Of a stretch of DNA of 64,000 bases, positions 8,571-17,712 are shown in pieces; within the stretch, counting starts at the first letter, position 1; each line of letters opens with the position of its first letter. The stretch comes from RPQJ01 sp963846315 (GTDB lineage: Bacteria > Pseudomonadota > Gammaproteobacteria > Steroidobacterales > Steroidobacteraceae): NCBI GenBank assembly GCA_963846315.1, contig CAWJVM010000004.1, positions 104,159 through 168,158 on the forward strand, in the 5' to 3' direction. A program made the translations under genes and the position numbers. The notes under the pieces are model-generated. The model saw only the letters and a list, made by a program, of their open reading frames with translations, did no database searches and had not been told where the DNA came from.

Positions 8571-9548
8571 TCAGCAGGGTGTCGCGCCAGAGCCCCGCCC
8601 ACCTCGCAGCTCGTACTCCTGCGTGCCGCGGTGGTAGATGTGGTCCGTATCGAGCACTGCCGTCTTCGCGTACTGGAACGCCGGCGCCAGTGATTCATAG
8701 ATCGGCTCGAACCCGCGCTGCTCCGTCAGGTGGAACAGCTCGCGAAACGACTCGATCACGAAGTACGTCGCCTGCAGGTCGGAGATCGTGTAGTCGGTGC
8801 GCATCACGCGATCGACGCTGAGGTGGACACGATTCGGCGACTGGCCCTTGATCGAGAACACCGTCTCGGTCGGGCCCGAGAGAATGCCGGCACCATAGAT
8901 CCGCAACTGGTCCTCTTCCAGGATCAGGCCGAATTCCACCGTGTACCAGTAGAGTGCGCTCAGCGCCTTGAGCCGGTTGTACTTGAGCGCCTTCCAGCCC
9001 GCGCGACCGTACGCTTCCATGTAGCTGGCGTAGATCGGATCGGTCAGCAAAGGCACGTGTCCGAACACGTCGTGGAAGACGTCGGGCTCCTGGATGTAGT
9101 CGAACTGTGCCCGCGAGCGAATGAAGTTGCCCGCCGGGAAGCGCCGGTTGGCCAGGTGGTAATAGAAGACGTGATCCGGGATCAGCATCGGCACGGGCAC
9201 GACGCTCCAGCCGGTGAGACTGCGCAGTTCCTCGCTCATCTGGTTGAAGTCAGGCACGCCACCGCGGCCAAGGTCGAGTCGCTCGAGGCCGAGCAGAAAC
9301 CCGCGGCAGGCGTGCCCGGGCATCAACTCCATCTGGCGCTGGTACAGCTCATCCCAGACGCGGTGCTCGTCGGCACCGTATTCTCGCTGTGCCGGCTCGA
9401 GCCAGTCGTCGCCCAGTCCAGCCGGCTTCCTGAGCGGCGCCACGAAGACGGACGCCGGCATGTCGGGGATGCGCGTGTAGTCGAGTGTCGCGGTCGGGAG
9501 GGTCTTGTGCATGGCCCCATGGTCGCGCAAGAGGTGCGATTTATCCAT
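8571..9548 (-). CDS. phhA: Phenylalanine-4-hydroxylase
   Basis: Converts phenylalanine to tyrosine with tetrahydropterin and O2, using a mononuclear iron. The 325-residue protein is a typical single-domain bacterial form. The iron ligands are visible as His159 and His164 in FHDVFGH and Glu205 in YWYTVEFGLI. The start ATG at 9548 is chosen; a second at 9512 is possible and would remove 12 residues. It follows the phospholipase D gene by 14 bases on the same strand, but the two functions are not obviously linked. No pterin-recycling gene (phhB) is seen nearby. Confidence 0.95.
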   Translation of the reverse strand: MDKSHLLRDHGAMHKTLPTATLDYTRIPDMPASVFVAPLRKPAGLGDDWLEPAQREYGADEHRVWDELYQRQMELMPGHACRGFLLGLERLDLGRGGVPDFNQMSEELRSLTGWSVVPVPMLIPDHVFYYHLANRRFPAGNFIRSRAQFDYIQEPDVFHDVFGHVPLLTDPIYASYMEAYGRAGWKALKYNRLKALSALYWYTVEFGLILEEDQLRIYGAGILSGPTETVFSIKGQSPNRVHLSVDRVMRTDYTISDLQATYFVIESFRELFHLTEQRGFEPIYESLAPAFQYAKTAVLDTDHIYHRGTQEYELRGGRGSGATPC

Positions 9549-9562
9549 CGGCCCGCGCCGTG

Positions 9563-11110
9563 CTAGAGCTGCGAATCGAGCGGCAGCACCTTGGCGAGCC
9601 ACGCCTGGAACTTCTGGCTGCCGGTGGCTTGCGGCGATGAGTCGTGGGTGCGCTTGCCGTCCGTCCAGCGCAGCTTGCTGCCTGCGAGCGTCACCGCCCA
9701 CGCCCGCTCGCCCGCGGTCTCCTGGCCAAACAGCTTCTCGAGTTGTGCCGCGATGACGGGTTCCTCGACGAACACGCCCTGCTCGCAATTGAGCGAGGTC
9801 GAGCGCGGGTCGAGGTTGTAGCTGCCTACGAACACGCGCGACGCATCAGCGGCGAGCGCCTTGGTGTGCAGGCTCGCGCCCGACGAACCAAACAGGGTCT
9901 GCTGCTTGGGTCCCATGCCCTGCAGAGGCTTCAGTTCCCACAGCTGCACGCCGCCGGCCAGCAGCTCGGGACGTGTTTTCGCGTACCCCCCGTAGACCAT
10001 CGCGACGTCGTTGGCGGCCAGCGAGTTGGTGAGGACGCGCACGCTCAAGCCGTGGCCGACACGGTCGACCAGGTACCGGGTACCGTCCTTGCCGGGGACG
10101 AAATACGGGGAGATCACGGTGATGCTGCTCTTCGCATTGGTCATGGCGGGCGCCAGCACGGCCAGCACGTCCGACCCGCCGAGACCCACCTTCTTGCCCA
10201 GGGCCTTCGCCGGGTCGTCGGCGACGAAACGGAACCGGCTGGTCCATTGCATGGGCCAGTCGCCGGCCACCAGGCGCTGGACCGCATCGTTGTTGCGCAA
10301 CTCGCTGGCGAACGGATGGTCCTGCACCTTGGCGACCTGCCGCGCGGCCGACTTGCGCAGCGCCTCGAGCGCGGCAGCGGTGACGTCGTCGGGCGCCAGC
10401 AGCGCCATGGGATACGCTGCCGGGGAATTCCAGTAGCGATCGAACGACGCGGACGCCTCCCGCACGATGGGTCCGACCATGGCGAAGTCGAGGTCGACGA
10501 AATTGACCTCGTCGCTGGCGCCGAAGTACTCGTCGCCCAGGTTGCGACCGCCAACGATGGCGATGCGGTTGTCGACGATCCACGACTTGTTGTGCATGCG
10601 CCGGTTGATGCGGCTGAAGCTGCCCATGGCTTCAAATGCGAAGCGCATGGCACCGGTGCGTGATCCGAACGGGTTGAACATCCGCACTTCGATGTTCGGG
10701 TGCGCATCGAGGGCCGCGAACTGGTAGTGCTTGCCGCGGGCGTCCATGTCGTCGACGAGCAACCGGACCTTCACACCACGGTCAGCGGCTTCGAGCGCGC
10801 GATAGGCCAGGAACCGGCCAGTGGCGTCGTCGTGCCAGATGTAGGTCTGCACGTCGAGGCTGCGGCCGGCCAGCATTGCCGTGCGCGCCCGAATCGCGAA
10901 CGCCTCCGGTCCCTCGCGCACGAGACGAAACCCGGACTGCCCCGGATGCGCCTTTTCCGCGCTGTCGATGAGACCGTCGAGCGCAGTTCCCTGCGCAGGT
11001 TCAACCGCTTTTTCAATCGGCAACTCGGGACGAGGCGCAAGCGACGAACATCCGGCAACGAGCACGGTCAACAGGACGGCAAGCGGGCGGAAGGGCATGC
11101 GTGCGTTCAT
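9563..11110 (-). CDS. Phospholipase D-family lipoprotein (cardiolipin synthase C-like)
   Basis: A 515-residue PLD-superfamily phosphatidyltransferase or hydrolase. The N-terminus is a lipoprotein signal with lipobox LVAGC, so the enzyme is probably anchored in a membrane facing the periplasm. Both HxKx4D motifs are present: HNKSWIVD (about residue 178) followed by GGRNLGDEYF, and HTKALAAD (about residue 425) followed by VGSYNLDPRS. The layout matches ClsC/YmdC-like proteins, which make cardiolipin from two phospholipids. The ClsC partner YmdB is not present. In-frame ATG codons 1 and 5 are both possible starts. Confidence 0.85.
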   Translation of the reverse strand: MNARMPFRPLAVLLTVLVAGCSSLAPRPELPIEKAVEPAQGTALDGLIDSAEKAHPGQSGFRLVREGPEAFAIRARTAMLAGRSLDVQTYIWHDDATGRFLAYRALEAADRGVKVRLLVDDMDARGKHYQFAALDAHPNIEVRMFNPFGSRTGAMRFAFEAMGSFSRINRRMHNKSWIVDNRIAIVGGRNLGDEYFGASDEVNFVDLDFAMVGPIVREASASFDRYWNSPAAYPMALLAPDDVTAAALEALRKSAARQVAKVQDHPFASELRNNDAVQRLVAGDWPMQWTSRFRFVADDPAKALGKKVGLGGSDVLAVLAPAMTNAKSSITVISPYFVPGKDGTRYLVDRVGHGLSVRVLTNSLAANDVAMVYGGYAKTRPELLAGGVQLWELKPLQGMGPKQQTLFGSSGASLHTKALAADASRVFVGSYNLDPRSTSLNCEQGVFVEEPVIAAQLEKLFGQETAGERAWAVTLAGSKLRWTDGKRTHDSSPQATGSQKFQAWLAKVLPLDSQL

Positions 11111-11255
11111 TCGATGCGTGCTCGGGCGATGGGTCGTTCAGGCAACGGAGGTGGTCCACTCGAGCATCTGGAAATCCCCGTCGGAAATCAACCATCGGCA
11201 TGGGCACCCTGCCGCCTGCGCATGGATCCAAAGCCCGTCGGCTTGCGAAACAGTC

Positions 11256-11298
11256 GGTCCGGCCCGTACCTTAGCCGGTACGCTGGCCATTCCGGACC
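11256..11298 (+). promoter_or_regulatory. Nested hairpin in the leader of the TerC gene
   Basis: Outer arms GGTCCGG (11256-11262) and CCGGACC (11292-11298) pair perfectly and enclose an inner hairpin CGTACC-TTAGCC-GGTACG (11265-11282). The element ends 26 bases before the TerC ATG. TerC genes are often preceded by the Mn2+-sensing yybP-ykoY riboswitch, but I could not match that consensus here, so the role is open. It could also be a DNA-level operator. Confidence 0.4.
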
Positions 11299-11324
11299 AG
11301 CAAGCAGAAGGACACTCCGCGATC

Positions 11325-12332
11325 ATGGGAACCGGCACGCCGCTGATGTGGACGCTGTTCGTGGCCTTCGTGCTGGCCGCGCTCGTCGTCGACTTCTTCG
11401 CGATGGAAAAGCAGGGCGCCCACAAGGTCACGATGAAGGAAGCCGCGGTCTGGTCGCTGATCTGGGTCGCAGTCTCGTTCGTCTTCGTCGGCTGGCTCTG
11501 GTGGCACCTCGGCGGACTCGACGGCAATCCGGTCGCGGACGCCAAGGCGCTCGAGTTCGTGACGGGTTACCTGGTCGAGAAAGCGCTCGCCGTCGACAAC
11601 ATCTTCGTGTTCCTGCTCGTCTTCACGTACTTTGCGGTGCCGACCGGGTACCAGAAGCGGGTGCTGATGTTCGGCATCCTGGGCGCGCTGGTGCTGCGCG
11701 CCATCATGATCCTGATCGGCGCATGGCTGATCGCGCAGTTCCACTGGATCCTGTATTTCTTCGGCGCGTTCCTGGTCTTCACCGGGGTCAAGATGTGGCT
11801 CGCCACCGGCCAGGAACCCGACCTGGAAGCCAATCCGGCGCTGAAGTGGATCCGGCGGCACATGAAGATCGCGCCGGACTACGACGGCGAAAAGTTCTTT
11901 ACGCTGCACAACGGCGTCAGGGTGGCGACGCCGCTGTTCGTCGTGATCCTGCTGATCGCCATCGTCGACATCGTCTTCGCCGTCGACTCGATCCCCGCCA
12001 TCTTCGCGATCACGATGGACCCCTTCATCGTGCTGACGTCGAACGTTTTCGCGATCCTCGGCCTGCGTGCGATGTACTTCATGCTGGCCGGCATGCACGA
12101 GCGCTTTCACCTGCTCTCCTACGGCCTCGCGATCGTGCTCGTCTTCATCGGCACCAAGATGCTGCTGATGGACGTCTACAAGATTCCGGTTTCCTGGTCG
12201 CTGGGATTCACCGTCGTCGTGCTGGCGCTCACGATGTTCCTGTCGCTGAAGATACCGCCGAAGAAGGTCGTGGCACAAAGCGCCTACCCCTTCGCACCGA
12301 AGAAGGAAGAAGAGCAGGAACCGCGGGGCTAG
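11325..12332 (+). CDS. TerC/Alx-family membrane protein
   Basis: A 335-residue inner-membrane protein with eight or nine helices, of the TerC/Alx family linked to tellurite resistance and to manganese export or metal loading of exported proteins. Acidic membrane residues typical of the family are seen in LVVDFFAME, EKALAVDNIFVF and VDIVFAVDSIPAIFA. The C-terminal tail is charged (KKEEEQEPRG). The ATG at 11325 begins the first helix; AGAAGGA lies about 13 bases upstream, a somewhat long spacing. The gene converges on and overlaps the antiporter gene by 4 bases. Confidence 0.9.
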   Translation: MGTGTPLMWTLFVAFVLAALVVDFFAMEKQGAHKVTMKEAAVWSLIWVAVSFVFVGWLWWHLGGLDGNPVADAKALEFVTGYLVEKALAVDNIFVFLLVFTYFAVPTGYQKRVLMFGILGALVLRAIMILIGAWLIAQFHWILYFFGAFLVFTGVKMWLATGQEPDLEANPALKWIRRHMKIAPDYDGEKFFTLHNGVRVATPLFVVILLIAIVDIVFAVDSIPAIFAITMDPFIVLTSNVFAILGLRAMYFMLAGMHERFHLLSYGLAIVLVFIGTKMLLMDVYKIPVSWSLGFTVVVLALTMFLSLKIPPKKVVAQSAYPFAPKKEEEQEPRG

Positions 12333-14164
12333 TCGCCGCCCTGCTCCACCACCTCGGTGGCCTCCGGATTCAGCGCGCGCGCCTGGTGCTTCGGCCGCGT
12401 CAGCGGCGCCGGTTCCGGTGTCGTCTGGTTGTTGCGCATCAGCGACCGGCCCGCGGTGATGCCACCGATCAACTGCAGCCCCAGACGGTCCTCGTCGCGT
12501 TGTCGCACGTCGGCCAGCGTTGCGGCGATTTCCTCGGGCTCGTAAGCGAGCCCCTTGAGCACGTGTTCGCCGAACGCCATCGCCGACTCGAACGTCTCGC
12601 GCACCTGGTATTCGACGCCAGCCTGGATCAGGCGCAGCGAGTGCCCACGGTCGAACGAGCGCACGTAGAGCTGCGCTTGCGGAAATTCGTGCTTCGCCAG
12701 TGCAACGATGCGATCGGCGAGTTCCGGCTGGTCGATGCAGACCAGGATGGCGTCGGCCTTGCCCGCGCCCGACGTGCGCAGCACGTCCAGCCGGGTGCCG
12801 TCGCCGTAATAGACCTTGAACCCGAAATTTCCGGCCGCGCGGATCATGTCGACATCGACATCGATGATGGAAATGTCGACGTCGCGCGCCAGCAGCGGCT
12901 GGCTCACGACCTGGCCAAACCGGCCAAAGCCGATGATCAGCACGCGACCGGTGAGACACGGCGGCTCCTCGATGCCCTGCATCGAAACGGCGGGCGGCGG
13001 CAGGAAGCGGTCGAGCAGCAGCACCACGATCGGCGTGAGCGCCATCGACAGGATCACGATGGCCGCCATGACAGCCGCCGCCCGCGCATCGAAGATCCCT
13101 GCCGTCAGCGCGGCCGCATAGAGCACGAAAGCGAATTCGCCACCCTGCGCGAACAGGGCCGCGCGCTGCAGGGCTTCGCGGTGGTCCGCGCCGAACACAC
13201 GCGCCACGCCGTAGATACCCAGCGCCTTCACGGCCATGAAGGCGGCCACGCCGGCCGCAACGACTTGCCAGTCCGACGCAACCACGCCGAGGTCGAGCGA
13301 CATGCCGACCGACAGGAAGAACAACCCGAGCAGGATGCCGCGGAACGGTTCGATGTCCGCTTCGAGCTGGTGCCGGAACGTCGATTCGGAGAGCAGCACG
13401 CCGGCGATGAAGGCGCCCATCGCCATCGACAGGCCGCCCCACTGCATGAACAGCGCGGCGCCGAGCACGACCAGCAATGCCGCAGCCGTCATGACGTCCC
13501 TGCCGCCGAGCGCAGCGACGATCCGGAACAACGGGTTGATGGCCCAGCGCCCGGCGGCCAGCAGGCCGCCCAGTGCCCCGAGCGCGATCAGCACCGACAT
13601 CCAGGCGGGGCGCGTGGACTGTGCGTCGGATCCGCTCGCCAGCGCGAGGAATGCCACCAGCGCCAGCAACGGGATGATCGAGAGATCCTCGAGCAGCAGG
13701 ATCGACACGGCGCGTTGGCCTGCGGGCGAAGACGTCACGCCTCGCTCGTCGAGCATTTTCATGATCACGGCCGTCGACGAAAGCACGAATCCCATCGCGC
13801 CGATCGTGGCGACTGCAGGGGGCCAGCCGAACGCGAGACCCACACCCGACAGCAGCAGACCGCAGGCCAGTACCTGCGTGAGCCCGAGTCCGAAGATCTC
13901 CTTGCGCAACGCCCAGAGCTTGCTGGGTCGCATCTCGAGGCCGATCAGGAACAGAAACAGCACGACGCCCAGTTCCGCGACGTGCAGGATGGCCTGCGGC
14001 TCGTGGAAAAAGGCGAGTCCGAAGGGGCCGATCAGCAGGCCGGCGCAGAGATAGCCCAGGACGGCGCCCAGGCCGAGCTTGCGAAACAGCGGCACTGCGA
14101 CGACAGCGGCCGCCAGCAGGACCACCGCATGACCTAGCCCGATGCCAGCAGCTTCCGTCGCCAC
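12329..14164 (-). CDS. KefB/KefC-type CPA2 cation:proton antiporter with RCK domain
   Basis: A 611-residue K+/H+ or Na+/H+ antiporter. About 12 membrane helices (residues 10-385) include the CPA2 segment FLFLIGLEMRPSKLW and the ion-site region LSSTAVIMKMLDERG. The TrkA-N/RCK domain follows (about 410-530) with the nucleotide-binding GFGRFGQ. A glutathione-gating loop like that of KefC is not clear to me. It follows the DUF3604 gene by 6 bases and so is probably on the same transcript. The C-terminal tail is short and charged. Confidence 0.9.
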   Translation of the reverse strand: MATEAAGIGLGHAVVLLAAAVVAVPLFRKLGLGAVLGYLCAGLLIGPFGLAFFHEPQAILHVAELGVVLFLFLIGLEMRPSKLWALRKEIFGLGLTQVLACGLLLSGVGLAFGWPPAVATIGAMGFVLSSTAVIMKMLDERGVTSSPAGQRAVSILLLEDLSIIPLLALVAFLALASGSDAQSTRPAWMSVLIALGALGGLLAAGRWAINPLFRIVAALGGRDVMTAAALLVVLGAALFMQWGGLSMAMGAFIAGVLLSESTFRHQLEADIEPFRGILLGLFFLSVGMSLDLGVVASDWQVVAAGVAAFMAVKALGIYGVARVFGADHREALQRAALFAQGGEFAFVLYAAALTAGIFDARAAAVMAAIVILSMALTPIVVLLLDRFLPPPAVSMQGIEEPPCLTGRVLIIGFGRFGQVVSQPLLARDVDISIIDVDVDMIRAAGNFGFKVYYGDGTRLDVLRTSGAGKADAILVCIDQPELADRIVALAKHEFPQAQLYVRSFDRGHSLRLIQAGVEYQVRETFESAMAFGEHVLKGLAYEPEEIAATLADVRQRDEDRLGLQLIGGITAGRSLMRNNQTTPEPAPLTRPKHQARALNPEATEVVEQGGD

Positions 14165-14170
14165 GCGCGA

Positions 14171-16096
14171 CTACGGCGTGTACCAGATCGGCGAACTCCA
14201 GGCGCGCTCCTGGGTGGTCATCGGCACCTTCGGATCCATCTTCACCTTGAAGTAGGCCGCGTCGTACGCGGTCCAGCGCGGCGTTGGGATCTCCAGGGCG
14301 CGCGCGTAGTAAAAAGCGCGCACGGCCGGATCGAACTCGGGATCTTTCCATACGGTCATCAATTCCGGCGTGCCGATCGTATTGGTCCACGAGGCCGTGG
14401 CCACGTTCACGGTGCTGCCGACCGGCGTCAGCCTGCCCTGCGCATCGACCTTGCGCTTCTCGGGGTTGCTCCACGCGACGTCGAAGACCTTCTCATGCGT
14501 CTTGCCCGCCTTGTCGACCCAGCCCTTGATGATCTGCAGTCGATCGAGGTTGCCGCCGTACGGATCCCGGGCTGCCGCCACCAGGAACGTCGGTACCTTG
14601 CCCGCCGCGGCCTGCGGCAGGTCGCCACCCATGGCCACGCCTTTCCTGTAACCGACGATGGCCGGCGCGCGTGTGACCAGGTCGCTCTTCTCGAAATCGT
14701 AGCCGCCGAAGAAACGCAGCCACAGGCGCGAGCCACTGGTCGCGTACGTCTCGCGACGCTGCATCGCATCCCAGATGGCCTCACGCGTGTTGTCGGTCGC
14801 CCAGACGGCGGTATAGCCTGCGGCCGTGAGTTCCCAGCCCTTGACGACGCGGTCGCCGAACTTCATCGCGTTTTCGTTCGCACGCTCGGCGCTCGGTTCG
14901 CTGGAGGCGAACTTGCCGTAGAAATTGTTTTCTTCCGCGGCAGTCAACGCGTTGTGAGTGTCCGTGCCGGCCGCCATCCCGTACTTGAACGGGTTCACGC
15001 CGAACTGCTGCTCGAGCAGCAAGCCGTTCTTGAGTGCCTCGCGCAGGTACTCGTGCGCGATCATGCCCGGCTTCTTCGGCACCAGCGTCAGGTTGCCACG
15101 GTCCCAGAGTTCGTAGCCAGCCGCGAATTCATCGGTCGGCGAAAGACTGGGATGCGACTCGCTCTGCCCCTTGTACTGGATGGCTTCGAAGAGCGGCTCC
15201 CAGCGTGCACGCTGCGTGGCCCATTCCTTGGTGATCGGTCCGCCATTGAAGGCCTGCAGTTCGAACATGCGACCGTTCGAGAGATTGCCGTTATGCGGGA
15301 TCGCGAGCAGCCGACCGCCCGTCTGCTTTTCCCAGTTCGCCATCCAGGTCCACAGGTCTTCCGGATTTTCGGAGACGAAAGTCGTCATCGGCAACACCTG
15401 GTCGGCTTTCGCCTTGCCGTCGCGGTAGATGACGTTGCGATGCAGGTTGTCGCCGCCGCCCGCGTTCGACGTCCATTCGTAGCCGATCAGCGCCGTGAAG
15501 CGTCCCGGCTCGTTGTACTTTTCCGCGAAATCGTTGTTGCGTTCCCAGGTGGTCTTCGCAAACCGTGGGTCCATGATCAGCCTGGGCAGCTTCTTCTGCG
15601 TCTGGGCGGCGATGAGCTCCATCATCGCGGCCTGCGCGTCTGCCCCGCCTTTCGCCATCATGTCGTGCCAGCGCTTGAGCGTCGGGTCCGCCATCATCTC
15701 GGCGTTGCCCTCGCGGATCATCGCGATCGTGCCCATGCCATCCGAGTGATCGGTCACCGCGACCCAGTCGAGCGGTCGCGAGAGACGCACGGGCTGGCCG
15801 CTGGTGGAGACGACTTCCTCGCCGCGCGCGAAACGAAGTGCTTCCTCGGGGCCCAGCGTCGTTCCGCCCATGCCGGCATCGCCCGACCAGCTCGTGTGCA
15901 CGTGCTCGTCGCCGAACAGCGGGCGTTCGGGGTAGCGCCGCCCGGCGTAAGGCGAGTAGCCCTCGACCTTGTGGAACGTCGCAGGGTCTGCCGCGGGCGG
16001 GTAGGCATCCGAACCCACGACGACTTTCTGCTGCGCGTTGGCCACGACAGACAGCCCGCAGGCCACGGCCAGGCAGACGAATGGGAATGTCTTCAC
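14171..16096 (-). CDS. DUF3604-domain exported protein
   Basis: A 641-residue secreted protein. The signal peptide (TFPFVCLAVACGLSVVANAQQ) is followed by a DUF3604 domain covering the rest. That family has a PHP-like metal site; here GDEHVHTSWSGDAG and DWVAVTDHSDGMG supply the His/Asp clusters, with IPHNGN and AGTDTHNAL further on. Function in the family is not established. The start is a GTG at 16096 with GGGGAG just upstream; longer in-frame starts would add an arginine-rich extension before the signal peptide. Its stop is 6 bases from the antiporter start. Confidence 0.85.
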   Translation of the reverse strand: MKTFPFVCLAVACGLSVVANAQQKVVVGSDAYPPAADPATFHKVEGYSPYAGRRYPERPLFGDEHVHTSWSGDAGMGGTTLGPEEALRFARGEEVVSTSGQPVRLSRPLDWVAVTDHSDGMGTIAMIREGNAEMMADPTLKRWHDMMAKGGADAQAAMMELIAAQTQKKLPRLIMDPRFAKTTWERNNDFAEKYNEPGRFTALIGYEWTSNAGGGDNLHRNVIYRDGKAKADQVLPMTTFVSENPEDLWTWMANWEKQTGGRLLAIPHNGNLSNGRMFELQAFNGGPITKEWATQRARWEPLFEAIQYKGQSESHPSLSPTDEFAAGYELWDRGNLTLVPKKPGMIAHEYLREALKNGLLLEQQFGVNPFKYGMAAGTDTHNALTAAEENNFYGKFASSEPSAERANENAMKFGDRVVKGWELTAAGYTAVWATDNTREAIWDAMQRRETYATSGSRLWLRFFGGYDFEKSDLVTRAPAIVGYRKGVAMGGDLPQAAAGKVPTFLVAAARDPYGGNLDRLQIIKGWVDKAGKTHEKVFDVAWSNPEKRKVDAQGRLTPVGSTVNVATASWTNTIGTPELMTVWKDPEFDPAVRAFYYARALEIPTPRWTAYDAAYFKVKMDPKVPMTTQERAWSSPIWYTP

Positions 16097-16338
16097 GCTG
16101 CTCCCCTTGCCTTTGTTGCTTGTCGCCCGGCTGGCCCGGCGCGAGTTCGCGAGTCTGACCCCGCAGGCGCGCGTACTGCAACCCAGCCGTCGAAACCCCT
16201 GCTCCCTGCCCGTGCAGCAAAACATGTGGATGTTGCGGCTGCGTGCCGGCCCGGACGCGACGATTGACGGACGGCCACCTTGTCCCGAAACTGCCGGGTT
16301 GGGGCGGGACGACAAAAACAATCTCTCGGGAGCATTCA

Positions 16339-17157
16339 ATGGACATGGCATCGGTCGAGACTTTCCTCCGCACCACGGTGACGGACCTCGCCGTCAAGGT
16401 GGCTGCGGCCATCGTCTTCTGGTTCGTCGGTCGCTGGCTGATCAGCCGGGTCATTCACCTGGTGCAGGCCACGATGCACCGCAACCAGATCGACCCGACG
16501 CTGACGCGTTACCTCGGTTCAATCATCACCGTCGCGCTGAACATCGCCCTGGTCCTCGGGATCCTCGGGTACTTCGGCATCCAGACGACCTCCATCGCAG
16601 CGATGCTGGCCGGCGCGGGCGTGGCGATCGGCGCGGCCTGGAGCGGCATGCTCGGCAACTTTGCCGCCGGCGCGTTCATGCTGGTGCTGCGTCCGTTCAA
16701 GGTGGGCGACTTCGTCAGCATCGCAGGCGTCACCGGCACCGTGCACGAGCTCGGACTGTTCGGCACCACGATCGTGACGCCGGACAACGTCCTTACGCTG
16801 ATCGGCAACGGCAAGATTTTCAGCGACACGATCCAGAACTTCTCGTCGCTGCCGCACCGCCGAGTCGAGCGCACGGCACAGCTGGCGGGCGGCGTGGACC
16901 ACAACGATGCGATCGCGCGCTTCCAGGCGGCCGTCGCGCAGATTCCGCACGTCCTCGCGCAACCCGCGCCGGAAGTGAGCCTGCTCGACATCAACTTGCT
17001 GGGCACGGTGATCGCGGTACGCCCGTACTGCCACACCGACCATTACTGGCAGGTCTACTTCGACACCAACCAGGCGATGATGCGCGTCGTGAAGGAAGCG
17101 GGCTGGCCCGCGCCGACCCCCGCGAACCTCACGCGGTTGATCCAGGTGCAGGCGTAG
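16339..17157 (+). CDS. mscS: Small-conductance mechanosensitive channel
   Basis: Releases solutes on hypo-osmotic shock. The 272-residue protein has three N-terminal helices, the pore helix GAGVAIGAAWSGMLGNFAAGAFMLVLRPFKVGDFV with the usual Gly/Ala packing, the beta domain (TVHELGLFGTTIVTPDN) and a C-terminal cage domain. E. coli MscS has 286 residues. The ATG at 16339 has GGGAGC upstream. It is divergent from the DUF3604 gene (about 240 bp between starts) and followed by a strong hairpin. Confidence 0.93.
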   Translation: MDMASVETFLRTTVTDLAVKVAAAIVFWFVGRWLISRVIHLVQATMHRNQIDPTLTRYLGSIITVALNIALVLGILGYFGIQTTSIAAMLAGAGVAIGAAWSGMLGNFAAGAFMLVLRPFKVGDFVSIAGVTGTVHELGLFGTTIVTPDNVLTLIGNGKIFSDTIQNFSSLPHRRVERTAQLAGGVDHNDAIARFQAAVAQIPHVLAQPAPEVSLLDINLLGTVIAVRPYCHTDHYWQVYFDTNQAMMRVVKEAGWPAPTPANLTRLIQVQA

Positions 17158-17169
17158 TCGATTTGCAAC

Positions 17170-17199
17170 AGGAGACGCGCACTGACCGGCGCGTCTCCT
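17170..17199 (+). terminator. Hairpin terminator after mscS
   Basis: An 11-bp perfect stem, AGGAGACGCGC (17170-17180) with GCGCGTCTCCT (17189-17199) and an 8-base loop, 12 bases after the mscS stop. No T-run follows, so it is a weak intrinsic terminator or a message-stabilising hairpin. Confidence 0.6.
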
Positions 17200-17299
17200 C
17201 ACCACCGGGAGCGACCGCTCCAAACCGTCCCGGGCGTTAATGCCCCGATAAGCTTCGCCGCCTAGCCTTCTCATCGATCCCCATGCAGGAGATGGATCG

Positions 17300-17710
17300 A
17301 TGTTCAGAAAGGCACTCATTGCAGCCACCGTGCTGCTGCTAGCAGCCCCCGCCCCGGCCGACACCCCGGAGTCACTGATGCGGGGTTATGCCGAGCAGGC
17401 ACGCACCACGTCGAAATCCTATCCCGGACCGTCCCCGGCGGCGGGTCGTCGACTGTTTCACCAGCAGCCGCGCGACTGGAGTTGCGCAACCTGCCACACG
17501 AATGTGCCCACCGCCACGGGCCGCCACGCCATCACCGGCAAGGCAATCAGCCCGCTTTCACCCGTTGCCAACCCCGAGCGGTTTCGCGATGCCGCCAAGG
17601 TCGAGAAATGGTTCAACCGCAACTGCAGCGATACGCTCGGTCGCCCGTGTACGCCTGCAGAAAAGGCCGACTTGATCGCGTTTCTCCTGGGCCCACAGGA
17701 AGGAGCCTGA
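17300..17710 (+). CDS. SHP-type monohaem cytochrome c (DUF1924)
   Basis: A 136-residue periplasmic cytochrome of the SHP (sphaeroides haem protein, DUF1924) type. The signal peptide is residues 1-20 and the single haem site is CATCH in DWSCATCHTNVP. The C-terminal part has RNCSDTLGRPCTPAEKADLIAFLLG. SHP proteins are high-spin, with an Asn ligand displaced when O2 or other small molecules bind. GGAGATGG precedes the ATG. It heads an operon SHP - dihaem cytochrome c - cytochrome b - response regulator - kinase, the same content as described for the Rhodobacter sphaeroides SHP locus. Confidence 0.85.
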   Translation: MFRKALIAATVLLLAAPAPADTPESLMRGYAEQARTTSKSYPGPSPAAGRRLFHQQPRDWSCATCHTNVPTATGRHAITGKAISPLSPVANPERFRDAAKVEKWFNRNCSDTLGRPCTPAEKADLIAFLLGPQEGA

Positions 17711-17712
17711 CA

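Noticed and set aside
11111..11325. yybP-ykoY manganese riboswitch upstream of TerC
   Set aside because: I could not find the conserved core of that riboswitch; only a nested hairpin is supported.
10700..14474. Very long open frames (over 1000 codons) antisense to TerC and the KefB-type antiporter
   Set aside because: They are low-complexity Arg/His/Gln-rich shadows of high-GC genes; the true frames encode recognisable membrane proteins.
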